From Paramarasmius palmivorus (Eukaryota > Basidiomycota > Agaricomycetes > Agaricales > Marasmiaceae), in assembly GCA_037176845.1 (NCBI GenBank), contig JAYKXP010000028.1:62001-126000 (forward strand): a DNA stretch of 64,000 bases, given 5' to 3'. The notes beneath the pieces are model-generated. The model ran no database searches. It was given only the letters and a program-made list of their open reading frames with translations, and was not told where the DNA came from. The translations under genes were made by a program, and so were the position numbers. This document shows positions 1 to 15,168 of the stretch, one piece after another (positions within the stretch are counted from its first letter, which is position 1; each line of letters starts with the position of its first letter).

Positions 1-4251
<4,251 letters not shown>

Positions 4252-4410
4252 TTGGATGGGACCTATTCACTACGCATTTCTTGTTTCTTTTTCAGTGTAT
4301 TCTTTCTTCGCACTCAATTACAGTAAATCCCTCGATTGTCATGCTATATGTAAATCATGTGATATCAAGCTCTTTTATACAATGCAGGTGCTAAAGTAGA
4401 CACGCAGTAG

Positions 4411-5314
4411 CTACTTCCGTTTCTTGCCCTTCTTGCCCTAGAATTGAATGGTCAACGACAGAAATAGGTGATTTAAGGTCACTCACGGCCTTTGAACGAG
4501 GGGTAGAAGGGCTTTTGGAAGATTCTGCATCACTAGACGCGGCACTGTCTACTCCGGGGTTAACTGCAGGAGAAAGACCATTTGTGGTCGGTTTAGTGAC
4601 CGCAGGACTTGAAGGAGTAGGAGCAGGAGCTTGCGCTGACTGAGAAGGGGCTCCCACTACGGTAGCGATAGGTGATGACGTGGGTACGGGATCCAGTTTT
4701 ACGCCATATTTTTGAGCTAGGAAACGAAATGTCAGCAAGTCATGGAAATCTCGAACGGATGTACTAACCTAACTCGGCCTTGCGCTCAGCTGTTGATTCA
4801 AATATTTGGCGCATCTTCTCATTTGCAAGCATTTCGTTGGCAGTTTGGAAAATGACGGGTCCCCAGCCTTCGACGAATGAGTTCGCTTCGTTTACCACTT
4901 CGACTATCTCTGCTTCGAGTTCCTTCTCTGCTGCCAAAAGACTATTCCAAAGTTCATCACCAATCGAGCCTTTCTGAAGTAGATTCTGAAGAGCAGGCTT
5001 GTCTTCTCGGATGCGAAGGACACGTTGTACGTCTGCCATTGCCCGTCGAACAAGTGCAGACTTTAGGATGACATCTGGTGTTGGTGGATCTGTTTTCTGG
5101 AGGAGTGTAACGTATGCGTTGCGTTCAGGATGATCAGCAAAGTATGGCTCGAACGGTTGAGCTAAACGAGAACGCGACAACTAGTCAATATCCTCGGACG
5201 ATGCACATGAAATTAGCACTCACAAGCAAGACGCTTCCTATAGAAATGACTGAAAATTAAAAGGCCTCCAAATACGACGATAACATATGCCACAGGCACA
5301 AGAATTGAGGCCAT
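4411..5314 (-). CDS. SEC66: Sec66/Sec71-type ER translocation subunit
   Basis: Non-essential subunit of the Sec62/Sec63 complex for post-translational import into the ER. The first exon encodes MASILVPVAYVIVVFGG, a single N-terminal membrane segment, followed by FSHFYRKRLA, the usual Sec66 start. The middle exon (4764-5180) carries the conserved soluble domain with EPYFADHPERNAYVTLLQ and the LVRRAMADVQRVLRIREDKPAL core. The C-terminal exons encode a Ser/Pro/Thr-rich tail that ends, after a last intron at about 4438-4487, in the basic stretch AGKKGKKRK. The tail is longer than in yeast. The gene diverges from citrate synthase across about 240 bp. Confidence 0.85.
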
Positions 5315-5553
5315 GGCGGCAACGCGAAGAAAAGTGAGAAGAGCTTGAGATGTGCTGGCGAAATTCTAGTTACACGTTGCGTGTCGGGATTGTGTGTTTC
5401 TGTTTGAATCCAAAGTCATTGCCTTGTCAAATTCCGGCGCGACTTTGCTGCCGAATTCCGGCTACCTGCCCCGCACCAGGACTTTCTTTACTCCAGTCTC
5501 CAGATTTCGGAACTTCACCTCTTCAGATTCCCTCTTTCCTCCGTACCACCACC

Positions 5554-7651
5554 ATGCTGTCAAGAGCTATCCTTTCAAAGTCTATCTTCAGGTCAACTAG
5601 CAATGCTCTTGCTCAGGAAAGCAGGAGATTTGCATCTACCAAGGTACTAGCAAAGTGCCTCATTTCCCCGCTTTCCCCAGACTGACTCTAGATCCCCAAA
5701 CCATCTAGTCACTGAAGGAGACGATTGAAGAGGTCATCCCGTTGAAACAGGCCCATTTGAAACGGCTCGTATGTATTCCATCACTCTTTACGCTGTTGTA
5801 CACTGATACCCCCGCTTCCACCAGAAAGACCAGCATGCGGATACCGTGATTGGCGATGTGAAGGTAAGTTACTACTCGGATGGACATTTGCATTGGAATT
5901 GACGCGTGATTCGATTGATCCCAGGTCGCGAATGTACTCGGTGGAATGCGTGGATTGCGTGCAATGTTGTGGGATTCATCTGTGTTAGATCCAGAGGAGG
6001 TACGCATGAGCTTCCGTGCTGAACACAAAGCTTACACCTCGTAGGGAATTCGCTTCCATGGCATGTCCATTCCAGACTGTCAACGTCAACTTCCTCCTGC
6101 ACCCGGCGGCAAAGAGATCATTGCAGAATCCATGCTCTGGTTGCTCCTCACAGGCCAGGTTCCTACTCCCGAACAGACGCGTGAGCTGTCAAGGGAACTT
6201 GCGGAGAAAGGAGAACTTCCCACTCATGTTGAGAAGCTGATTGATTCGTGAGCGAGCTTGTTTGATGTACTACTTCCGAGACTGAAGTTCGACTAGGTTC
6301 CCTTCCACTCTTCATCCTATGACTCAGCTGGGCATGGGAGTGGCAGCACTGAACCATGATAGCTCTTTCCAGAAGGCCTACGAGAAGGGCATGAAGAAGT
6401 CTGAATACTGGACACATACTCTCGAAGATTGTATCAACCTTGTCGCTCGTCTTCCCGCTTTAGCCGCGCGGATCTACCGGAATGTCTATAAGCCTGGCAC
6501 TCTTCTTCCTGCGTTGGACAAAGATTTGGATCTTGTTGGCAACTACTCGAGGTTGCTTGGCTTCGGTGACAACCAAGACTTGACCGAATACTTGCGATTG
6601 TACATTGCTATCCACGGTGATCATGAAGGCGGTAACGCGTCCGCTCATACCGCTCGTACGTGGCTTATTCGCCCTTGAGGATTTTGTTTTCTCAAATCAC
6701 TATACAGACCTTGTCGGCTCGACCCTTTCCGATCCTTACCTTTCCTACGCAGCTGCTCTTTTCGCTCTTGCAGGACCGCTCCATGGGTTTGTTGATTCTA
6801 CCTGCAGATAACCACCTTACTGACCCAGACAATTAGTCTTGCCAACCAGGAAGTCCTAAGATGGCAACTCGCGATGCAAAAAGAAGTCGGCGACAATATC
6901 ACCCACGACATCATCAAGGATTACCTGTGGAAGACTCTCAAGTCTGGGCAGGTCGTGCCTGGGTATGCAGTCTTCACATATGATAAGCCACTACTAACCT
7001 TTCATCAACAGTTATGGACACGGTGTATTGCGTAGCCCCGATCCTCGTTTCATTGCACTTCAGAACTTCTGTGATGCTCGTCCCGACCTCCTGAAGAGTC
7101 CTATCATCCAACTTGTCAAACAGGTAAGCGCATTCAACCTTTCGCGGGGTTACGCAAACTGAAGCATTGAATGTAGACATACGAAGTCGCTCCTGGTATT
7201 CTGAAGGAGCACGGAAAGGTTCGTGGTATCCTCAATGCGGAAGTAATTCGTTCTAATTTGCCACGTCAGACCAAGAACCCCTATCCCAACGTCGATGCCG
7301 CATCTGGTAGGTGTAACAGCTCTATGAAGATGCCCCGGGCTTATTGTTGTTTGCAGGATGCGTCCTTTATCATTATGGTCTCACGCAGTTCAAGTACTAC
7401 ACTGTCATCTTCGGTGTCTCACGAGGTAAGTCTCTTGAGTGATTGAGATCCCCAATTTGCTAACATATTCAATTGTGTAGCTCTTGGCTGCGTTACGCAA
7501 CTAGTCTGGGCAAGAGCCCTTGGTCTTCCTATCGAACGGCCTAAATGTACGTCCTTCCGCTCTGCAGGGATTTAGATCGGCTACTGATCTCTCGTGAACA
7601 GCCTACTCCCTCGATGCTATTGAGCAGCTCGCGAAGAGCGGAAGCAAGTAA
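5554..7651 (+). CDS. CIT1: Citrate synthase, mitochondrial
   Basis: Condenses oxaloacetate and acetyl-CoA to citrate in the mitochondrial matrix, the first step of the TCA cycle. The N-terminus, [20 protein letters not shown] followed by QESRRFAST, is a typical mitochondrial presequence. Catalytic motifs are all visible: [13 protein letters not shown] (substrate His), [15 protein letters not shown] (second His) and [11 protein letters not shown] (Asp). [10 protein letters not shown], the exon joint to LANQEVL, and the CoA-site region [17 protein letters not shown] are also present. The protein ends LAKSGSK. At least eight short introns interrupt the gene, some separating very small exons near the 5' end. 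Confidence 0.95.
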
Positions 7652-7988
7652 CGGATGATTTCTTCACTCGTATTCTCAAGTACATTTGTATTTTAAAAAG
7701 GAACGGAATGGAACTTCGTAACCAGGAGCTCGTTAAGAGGTATCATCGTAAATGAATTTCCGAGAAAAAGTAAGAAATTGAATGAATAGATAACTTAGTG
7801 ATATATCATAAATAGTCTGCCTGAATCATGAAAGCAAACCACCTATGGTTGAGACCCTCGGATGAAAACAAAAAGAAAGACGCGAGAAATAGGATGGACA
7901 AAAAGAAAAGGGTATCGCTTGATTATAAGAGGAAAAGAAAGTCCACGAAAAGTCCCTGCTATCGCGAATGCTGTACAACAAGTTAAAA
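7652..7988. other. Convergent 3' intergenic region, no gene seen
   Basis: This lies between the tail-to-tail ends of citrate synthase and the Pro/Gly-rich protein gene. It is AT-richer than the flanking exons and presumably holds both 3' untranslated regions. I see no coding or RNA signal in it. Confidence 0.6.
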
Positions 7989-9305
7989 TTAGAAGCGCCT
8001 GGCTTGTTGCTGGGGCGGAGGCATCATTTGTTGAGGCGGTGGTCGACCGCCGTAACCCCCAGGCGGCCCAGGAGGCATCTGTCCTGGTCCACCTGGTGGT
8101 GCAGGACCACGCATCTGAGGCGGCATTTGTTGAGGAGGCATTTGACCTGGAGGGAACTGCTGAGGTCTTGGAGGTCCTTGCCCAGGGCCAGGACCGTAAC
8201 CACCCGTCTGAGGAGGCATTGGACCACCGTGTCCAGGCGGAGGCCCTTGGCCGGGACCATAGCCTCGCGGAGGTGGAGGTCCTTGGTTGGGTTGTGGAGG
8301 TCCTACACGCGCACCTGGAGGTAGCGAGTTGGAATGCTGGGGTATAGGACGCTGTTGAGGTCCTGGTCCTGGTCCCATTGGCCCTGGGGGACCTTGAGGA
8401 CCCGGGCCAGGACCGGGCGAGGAAGCAGGACCAGGGTCGCGGAGAGAGACAGGTGCAGGACCGCCGGGAGCGCCAGGAGTTTTCTCTGCAGCCTTGAGGA
8501 TTTCGTCGCTAGAACCAAGAGATTGAGACCTAAATTTGGAAAGTGCAACCAAAAAAAAACTCACTCGAGTAAGTTGAGCGCAGCACAGAGGACTACCCAT
8601 TCTACACAGTCTTCGTTTCCTTCTCCGAGGGTTTGCCAAACAGCCTTCTCTTCTGGTGTCTTGCCGGTGATACTGATTCTCGTGCCGCCGCCATTAGGAC
8701 CGGGCGGATTCTTCTGGATTTTGCCAAACTCGATACGCTTTGGGGGAATGTTGTGACCTGCATAGGCAAAGTAGAACATACTCCAGAAAGCAGCGTTTGG
8801 ATTTGGTTTAGATACTTGGAAGAGAGGAAGATCCGGTGAATCTGGCGATGGTAAGGATAGCTTGTAGATGGGAGAAATGACACCGGTGTTGGCTATTGAC
8901 CATTTGAGATTCCTAGAAGCTTCGCAGCGAACTACGCGAGAAGAAGCAGGAGCAGAATGGCCTGGATCAGATGCGGTCGCTTTGGTGTTACTGTTCGGAC
9001 GAGGTGGAAAGAGCTTGGCAACGCATAGATCGCCTTGTGGTGAAGGTGTCAAGAGATAGTTTTCAGCGTTCTGCAGATAGACTGAGTATATATGACTTGT
9101 AATGCGAGAGTGAAACGAACATAGTTGGTATGGAGATAGGAATAGAGGATATTTGACGGTTGACCTGCGAGAAATTGTCAGATTTTCTTGGGGAAAAAAC
9201 GAGCGGGAAGAAGAACGTACCATGAGGGGTGACAATCAGAGTTGGTAAGTGGTTTGGAATAGGAGGATGAGTGGGAGAAGTATAGACAGTGTAAATGGCA
9301 GCCAT
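7989..9305 (-). CDS. Unrecognised conserved-looking protein with Pro/Gly/Gln-rich C-terminal tail
   Basis: I cannot assign a function. The start MAAIYTVYTSPTHPP (9305; an in-frame alternative at 9320) leads into a globular N-terminal part with NILYSYLHTNY, AENYLLTPSPQGDLCVAKLF, RNLKWSIANTGVISPIYKL, FWSMFYFAYAGHNIPPKRIE and GNEDCVEWVVLCAALNLLE. After an intron ending near 8529 the frame becomes SSDEILKAAEKTPGAPGG and then about 170 residues dominated by Pro, Gly, Gln and Met, ending MMPPPQQQARRF. Introns sit near 9190-9222, 9065-9115 and 8530-8577. The tail looks disordered and could form condensates or bind SH3, WW or RNA partners; that is inference. The gene diverges from the PP2A B56 gene over 214 bp. 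Confidence 0.8.
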
Positions 9306-9519
9306 GGGAGACTGAGGCAAAGTAGTAATTTGGTAGCGTGACTGGGTGTGACAAGCAACACAAACACATTTCCAGGCTTTGCTTCACTTCATCGATCCAA
9401 GCGTCGAACAGCGAAACGAGTCTCGACGTCGTCGTCACCAGTGCTCTCATTCTTTTACCCAAGCTCTTTATCTCTAAAGTTGCAGAAAATCGCAGCTTTT
9501 TTTTGCTTGATTTTCAGCC

Positions 9520-11940
9520 ATGAAGAGCTTCAAAAAGGCCGTACGCGATAATTAACCCCATGTCATGACTCGTTCACTGACTCTTGGTATTTTAGCTTAG
9601 AGGAAAGGCCTCAGATTCATCAAAGAAAGAGTCAAAGCATGTTGCGAGTGCCACTACTAATAATGCTGCCCCGCCCCCACCTCCTCCAAAACCAGCGCAG
9701 CAGCCTGCCCCTTCACAACCACCTCCATCTCAGTCTCTCTCTCCCCCAATTCTCGTAGTCAGTCCAGATCAGTCGACAGAACCACAATCTCGCGTTCAGA
9801 ACAATACTTCGACTCCTGAACGACACGCTCAATCCACGGAGCTTTCTCCCAATGCTACCCCACCTCGTAACACCACTCTCAACCGTCTTCGTGCTGGGCC
9901 AAAGGACACTATTCCCATTGTGGGTAAACCGCCTCGCAAACAGCGTAGCAGTCGTTTTGTTGTAACGGAAAAGGTCGAGATAGAGCGTTTGCCACCATTT
10001 TCAGGTCAGTCTTTGTGCATGTGTGTCGGCTTTCGTTCGCTTAACGTGCATCTTTCGCTCAACAGAGACTCCGCCCGCTGAGCGTCCTCAACTTTTCCTC
10101 AAAAAGCTTCACCAATGCCGTGTCCTTTTCGACTTTAACGATGCCAGTTCAGAGCTCAAGGGTAAACAGATCAAAGCTCAGACTCTTCACGAAATGCTCG
10201 AGTACATTACCACTCAACGTGGTGTCATAACAGACAACGTATACCCAGAGGTGGTCAACATGGTATGCACTTCATTTTACGTGATAAACTTGCAGCTCAT
10301 ATGAATACCCCTAGTTTGCTACCAACCTCTTCCGTTCCATACCCCCTCCCGTGAACCCGACAGGTGACGCCTTTGATCCGGAAGAAGATGAACCAGTTCT
10401 CGAACTCGCATGGCCTCACCTCCAGATCGTCTACGAGTTCTTCCTCCGATTTGTCGAATCACCAGATTTCAATACCAACTTGGCTAAGCGCTACATCGAT
10501 CAGTCATTCGTGTTAAATCTCCTCGAGCTCTTCGACTCTGAAGACCCTCGAGAACGCGACTTTCTCAAGACTACCCTACACCGAATTTACGGCAAATTCC
10601 TTAATCTCCGTGCATTTATTCGTCGGTCTATCAACAACGTCTTCTTCCATTTTATCTACGAAACCGAGAGACATAACGGCATAGCCGAACTCCTCGAAAT
10701 TCTCGGTTCCATTATCAACGGATTTGCTCTTCCTCTCAAGGAAGAGCACAAGATCTTCTTGACACGAGTCCTCCTTCCACTTCACAAAGTCAAGAGCCTA
10801 TCGTTGTACCACCCGCAACTGGCATACTGTGTTGTCCAGTTTTTAGAGAAGGACTCGGCATTGGCGGAGGAGGTGATGCTTGGTCTACTCAAGTTCTGGC
10901 CAAAGGTCAATTCGCCCAAGGAGGTCATGTTCTTGAACGAGGTTGAAGAAATCCTGGATGTCACCGATCCCGCCGAATTCCAAAAGATACAGGTGCCCCT
11001 CTTCCAGCAGATGGCCAGGTGCATAAATAGCCAGCACTTCCAGGTTGCAGAGAGAGCGCTGTTGTACTGGAACAACGAATACGTCGTTAACCTAATGAGC
11101 GATAACCTTTCCGTCATTCTTCCGATTGTATTCCCAGCGCTATACACAAACTCCAAGTCGCACTGGAACCGGTGAGTACTCGCTGTTACTGCTGTGAATT
11201 TAGCTCACCGGAGCTGTAGGACAATACACGGGATGGTATACAATGCACTCAAGCTGTTTATGGAGATCAACCCTGACCTGTTCGACGAGTCAATGCAACA
11301 ATACAAGCAAAGAAAGATCGAGTGCGTGTCAAGGTTCATCACAATTTATCAAGCGCTTACGTGTCCGTTTGATAAGGGAACAACAAGAGGCTGTTCGAAA
11401 GTATGAAGCATGGCAGAAGATGCGGGAAACCGCGTTGAAAAACGCACCAGACGGTAAACTCCCAGAGGGTTACCACGAAGTCCCTCACCCACCACCACCG
11501 CCTCCTCCGAGCCTGGACGACGTTGATATCCTTGATTTATCGATGGAGCTCAACGCCGCTTCGATCGATGATGTTACAGGAGAGTTCGATGAGCATGGTA
11601 TTGAGCGAGTGCCCATGGCTGATCCCGGATTAGACGTACGTTAAATCTACAAACCCGAGTCTCGTTTTTTGCTGTATCTAAAGTAATCTATGTGTGTGTC
11701 CCTTCCCTTTTACAGCAGACTTACCCAGATGTTGGATCAGAGCTGACGCCATCGCATCAAAGCCCGCATGTTCGCCGGAAGAGCGTGCTACCAGGTGTGT
11801 TGAATCTTCTTATCTTGCGATGTCATTCAGAGCTAACTACTTTCATCATTGATCGTTGTCTAGTGGACCCGTCGGTTCTCCATGACTTGCAGGCACATCG
11901 AAGCCTTGATGAAGCTATAGGAAGGAATGGCCCACTATAA
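9520..11940 (+). CDS. Protein phosphatase 2A regulatory subunit B56 (B')
   Basis: The B56/Rts1-type regulatory subunit targets the PP2A A/C core enzyme to substrates such as shugoshin and kinetochore proteins. The N-terminal exon has MKSFKKA and a Ser/Pro-rich disordered stretch ([11 protein letters not shown]). The HEAT-like B56 domain starts with [20 protein letters not shown] and continues through [96 protein letters not shown] and the exon after 11219. The C-terminus is Pro-rich and acidic, and two short terminal exons end NGPL. Family signature residues are intact and I see no break. Confidence 0.93.
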
Positions 11941-12361
11941 GTGCCCTTTTAATTGTGCATACTTCTTATCCGTTTATGGTACATCTGGACACATATTCAC
12001 ACCGTCATTCCTTGCGTTTCCTGTATAATCTATCTTTCCCGCCGATCAATACGCTCTCTTTTCAAATGCACGTTTAGTTTCCTTTCCTTTACAACGTCGA
12101 TATCCATCATACGTACACAACGATTCAGTGAATTCTGTGGAACCTTCATTTGTCTGCTAGGTCTTTCTCTACTACTTTCCATCCCTTTCTATGGCCACAC
12201 GGGCCAGTTTAGCTCATGCACCGTTGTAGTATCTTACGCTTTTCGCTTAGCTAGAACGTTATCCAATATTCTACGGCTTTCGAACATGTTTCAATTTTTT
12301 TTTGTCGCCGAGAGTTGTGTGGGCGCTAATGACGCCACTACGTCACGTGCCTGAAAAATGT

Positions 12362-12391
12362 AGAAAGTTCTGTACGTTTCTGCGACCTTCT
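12362..12391 (+). promoter_or_regulatory. Heat-shock element array upstream of HSP70
   Basis: GAA, TTC, TTC and TTC pentamer units occur on a 5-bp register (aGAAa gTTCt gTACg tTTCt gCGAc cTTCt). Two of the six units are degenerate. This is the spacing bound by trimeric Hsf1. The array lies about 20 bp upstream of the TATA box and about 140 bp upstream of the HSP70 ATG. Confidence 0.7.
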
Positions 12392-12409
12392 GGTAGGGCG
12401 AGGCGAACT

Positions 12410-12416
12410 TATAAAA
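12410..12416 (+). promoter_or_regulatory. TATA box of HSP70
   Basis: TATAAAA sits just downstream of the heat-shock element array and about 117 bp upstream of the ATG. The arrangement is that of a classical inducible heat-shock promoter. Confidence 0.7.
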
Positions 12417-12532
12417 ACATGAATGCGAAATTGGATCTTCAGCTTCATTTTCTACCTGTATCATCCATCTAGGTTCGCAATCCTCTCTCAACTAATCCAC
12501 CCCATATCCTTATTCTTCAACTATAGAACATA

Positions 12533-14863
12533 ATGTCTTCCTCAAAAGCAATCGGTATCGATCTTGGCACCACCTACTCGTGAGTTTTTCATGATATTTC
12601 TTTGTCTTTTTTCGCGTCCAAGCTTACGATTTCTCGTGCAGATGTGTTGGTGTGTGGCAAAATGACCGTGTCGAAATCATCGCAAACGACCAAGGTAACC
12701 GAACGACGCCTTCTTATGTGTCCTTTTCGGACACGGAGCGTCTCATCGGTGATGCCGCAAAGAACCAAGTCGCAATGAACCCCCATAACACGTATGTGCC
12801 TTTCATGTTTAACCTTTCGATCTTTACTTACTTTGTCTGTTTAGTGTCTTTGATGCTAAGCGTCTTATTGGTCGCAAATTCGACGACCCTGAGGTCCAGT
12901 CGGATATTAAGCACTTCCCCTTCAAGGTCTTCAACAAGGGTGGCAAACCTTACATCGAAGTCGAGTACCGTGGCGAGAAGAAGGAATTCGTGAGTAATTA
13001 TCTGTCTTTGATTAAATATGAAGCTCACCAATAATTTTATAGTCTCCCGAAGAAATTTCTTCCATGGTTCTCTTGAAGATGAAGGAGATCGCTGAGGCTT
13101 ACCTCGGTGGAACCATCACAAACGCTGTCGTCACTGTCCCCGCCTACTTCAACGACTCTCAACGTCAGGCAACCAAGGACGCTGGAACCATTTCTGGTCT
13201 CAACGTTCTCCGTATCATCAACGAGCCTACTGCCGCTGCTATCGCTTACGGTCTCGACAAGAAGGTTCAGGGCGAGCGTAACGTCCTCATCTTCGATCTC
13301 GGAGGAGGAACCTTCGATGTCTCCCTTTTGACCATCGAAGAGGGTATCTTCGAAGTCAAGGCCACCGCTGGTGACACTCACCTTGGTGGTGAGGACTTTG
13401 ACAACCGTCTCGTCAACCACTTCGTCCAGGAATTCAAGCGCAAGCACAAGAAGGGTGAGTAATATCCTAGTTGCTATGTATTCATCTGATATTGACTTTA
13501 TATTCACAGACTTGTCAACCAACCCTCGTGCTCTCCGTCGTCTCCGTACCGCTTGTGAACGTGCCAAGCGTACTCTCTCCTCCGCCGCCCAGACTTCCAT
13601 CGAAATCGACTCTCTATTCGAGGGTATCGACTTCTACACCTCCCTCACCCGTGCTCGTTTCGAGGAACTTTGCCAAGACCTCTTCCGCAGCACTCTCGAA
13701 CCCGTCGAGAAGGTCCTCCGTGACTCCAAGATCGACAAGGCCAACGTTCACGAAATCGTCCTCGTCGGTGGTTCCACTCGTATTCCCCGTATCGTCAAGC
13801 TCGTCTCCGACTTCTTCAACGGCAAGGAGCCCAACAAGAGCATCAACCCCGATGAGGCTGTCGCCTACGGTGCTGCTGTCCAGGCTGCTATCCTCTCCGG
13901 TGATACTTCGGAGAAGACCCAGGACTTGCTCCTCCTCGATGTCGCTCCTCTCTCCTTAGGGTAAGTGTATTATCCACTCGAAGCTCGAATTATCTTCTAA
14001 CTTTCTTCTACAGTATCGAAACCGCTGGAGGTGTCATGACCCCTCTCATCAAGCGAAACACCACCGTTCCTACCAAGAAGTCTGAAACCTTCTCCACCTA
14101 CGCCGACAACCAACCCGGTGTGCTCATTCAGGTCTACGAGGGTGAACGTGCTCGTACCAAGGACAACAACCTGCTCGGCAAGTTCGAGCTCTCTGGCATT
14201 CCTCCCGCTCCTCGTGGTGTTCCTCAAATTGAGGTCACTTTCGACATTGATGCCAACGGTATCTTGAACGTCTCTGCCTCCGACAAGACCACCGGTAAAT
14301 CTAACCGCATCACCATCACCAACGACAAGGGCCGTCTCTCCAAGGAAGAGATTGAGCGCATGGTCAACGAGGCCGAGAAGTACAAGGGTAAGTTTCAAAC
14401 CTCTCCTACCTGATGTCCTAGTGCTGACAATCTTGTTTAGCTGAGGACGAGGCTGCCGCTGCTCGTATTACCGCCAAGAACGGTCTCGAGTCATTCGCCT
14501 ACAACCTCCGTAACTCGATGACTGACGAGAAGCTCGCTGACAAGTTCGACCCCGCCGACAAGTCGAAACTCGAGACCGCCGTCAACGAGACCATCCAATG
14601 GCTCGACGCCTCACAAGAAGCTTCCAAGGAGGAGTACGAGGAGAAACAGAAGGAACTTGAGGCGATCTCAAAGTAAGTGCCTTCGAATGCATTTCTGATA
14701 AAGACGGTGCTAACTTTGCCTTTCTAGCCCCATCATGCAGAAACTCTACGGTGCTGCAGGCGGTGCACCCGGTGGATTCCCTGGTGGCGCACCAGGTGGC
14801 TTCCCCGGTGCCGGCGGTGCTGGTGCAGGAGAGGACGGTCCTTCTGTCGAGGAAGTCGACTAA
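12533..14863 (+). CDS. Cytosolic HSP70 (SSA-type chaperone)
   Basis: ATP-dependent cytosolic chaperone. It begins [16 protein letters not shown] and has the Hsp70 signatures [14 protein letters not shown] and [13 protein letters not shown], followed by the linker [12 protein letters not shown], the substrate-binding domain, and a Gly/Pro-rich tail ending in EEVD, the TPR-cochaperone binding motif of the cytosolic class. Seven introns are visible, including near 12580-12641, 12791-12844, 12989-13042, 13454-13509, 13961-14013, 14387-14440 and 14673-14727. Exons are GC-rich with strongly biased codons, as expected for a highly expressed gene. The start context ACATAATG follows a pyrimidine-rich leader. 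Confidence 0.97.
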
Positions 14864-14957
14864 GGGGTTTCTTCAAGGACTTTGCATTTGTATATTTTCA
14901 TGGATTCATCTTACGCTCTGAACCAAAAGTAATGACTTGCTTCACGTTGTACATTAC

Positions 14958-14963
14958 AATAAA
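14958..14963 (+). terminator. Poly(A) signal of HSP70
   Basis: AATAAA lies 95 nt downstream of the HSP70 stop, followed by T-rich sequence. Fungal polyadenylation does not need a strict hexamer, so this is suggestive only. Confidence 0.45.
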
Positions 14964-15168
14964 GCACTGCTAGAACAATGTATTTTTTCCTCATCTCTCA
15001 AACATAGCGGATGTGACATCTGAAGTCTTTGCGAAGTGGCCAACATTTGAAGTTCAAGCGAGTGATATGTCAAGTCAACTTGAATTGTCAACAGTAAATA
15101 AATTAAACAATTTTGGCAACAATTTTGGCGGAATTTACTAAGTACGATCGCTTTGATGTAAATGGCCT

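Larger units (their letters stand above)
11941..12532. other. Intergenic region holding the HSP70 promoter
   Basis: The first 350 bases are T-rich and show no coding signal. The last 200 bases hold a CACGTG E-box near 12344, a heat-shock element array (12362-12391), a TATA box (12410-12416) and pyrimidine-rich sequence before the HSP70 start. Confidence 0.7.

Noticed and set aside
7862..8756. Plus-strand open frames opposite the Pro/Gly-rich tail
   Set aside because: They are complements of a low-complexity CCN/GGN-rich exon; the minus-strand reading joins to a well-formed globular exon with proper splice sites.
13037..13600. Long open frame antisense to HSP70
   Set aside because: Strong codon bias on the HSP70 strand leaves the opposite strand open by chance; the product has no domain and reads as a shadow.
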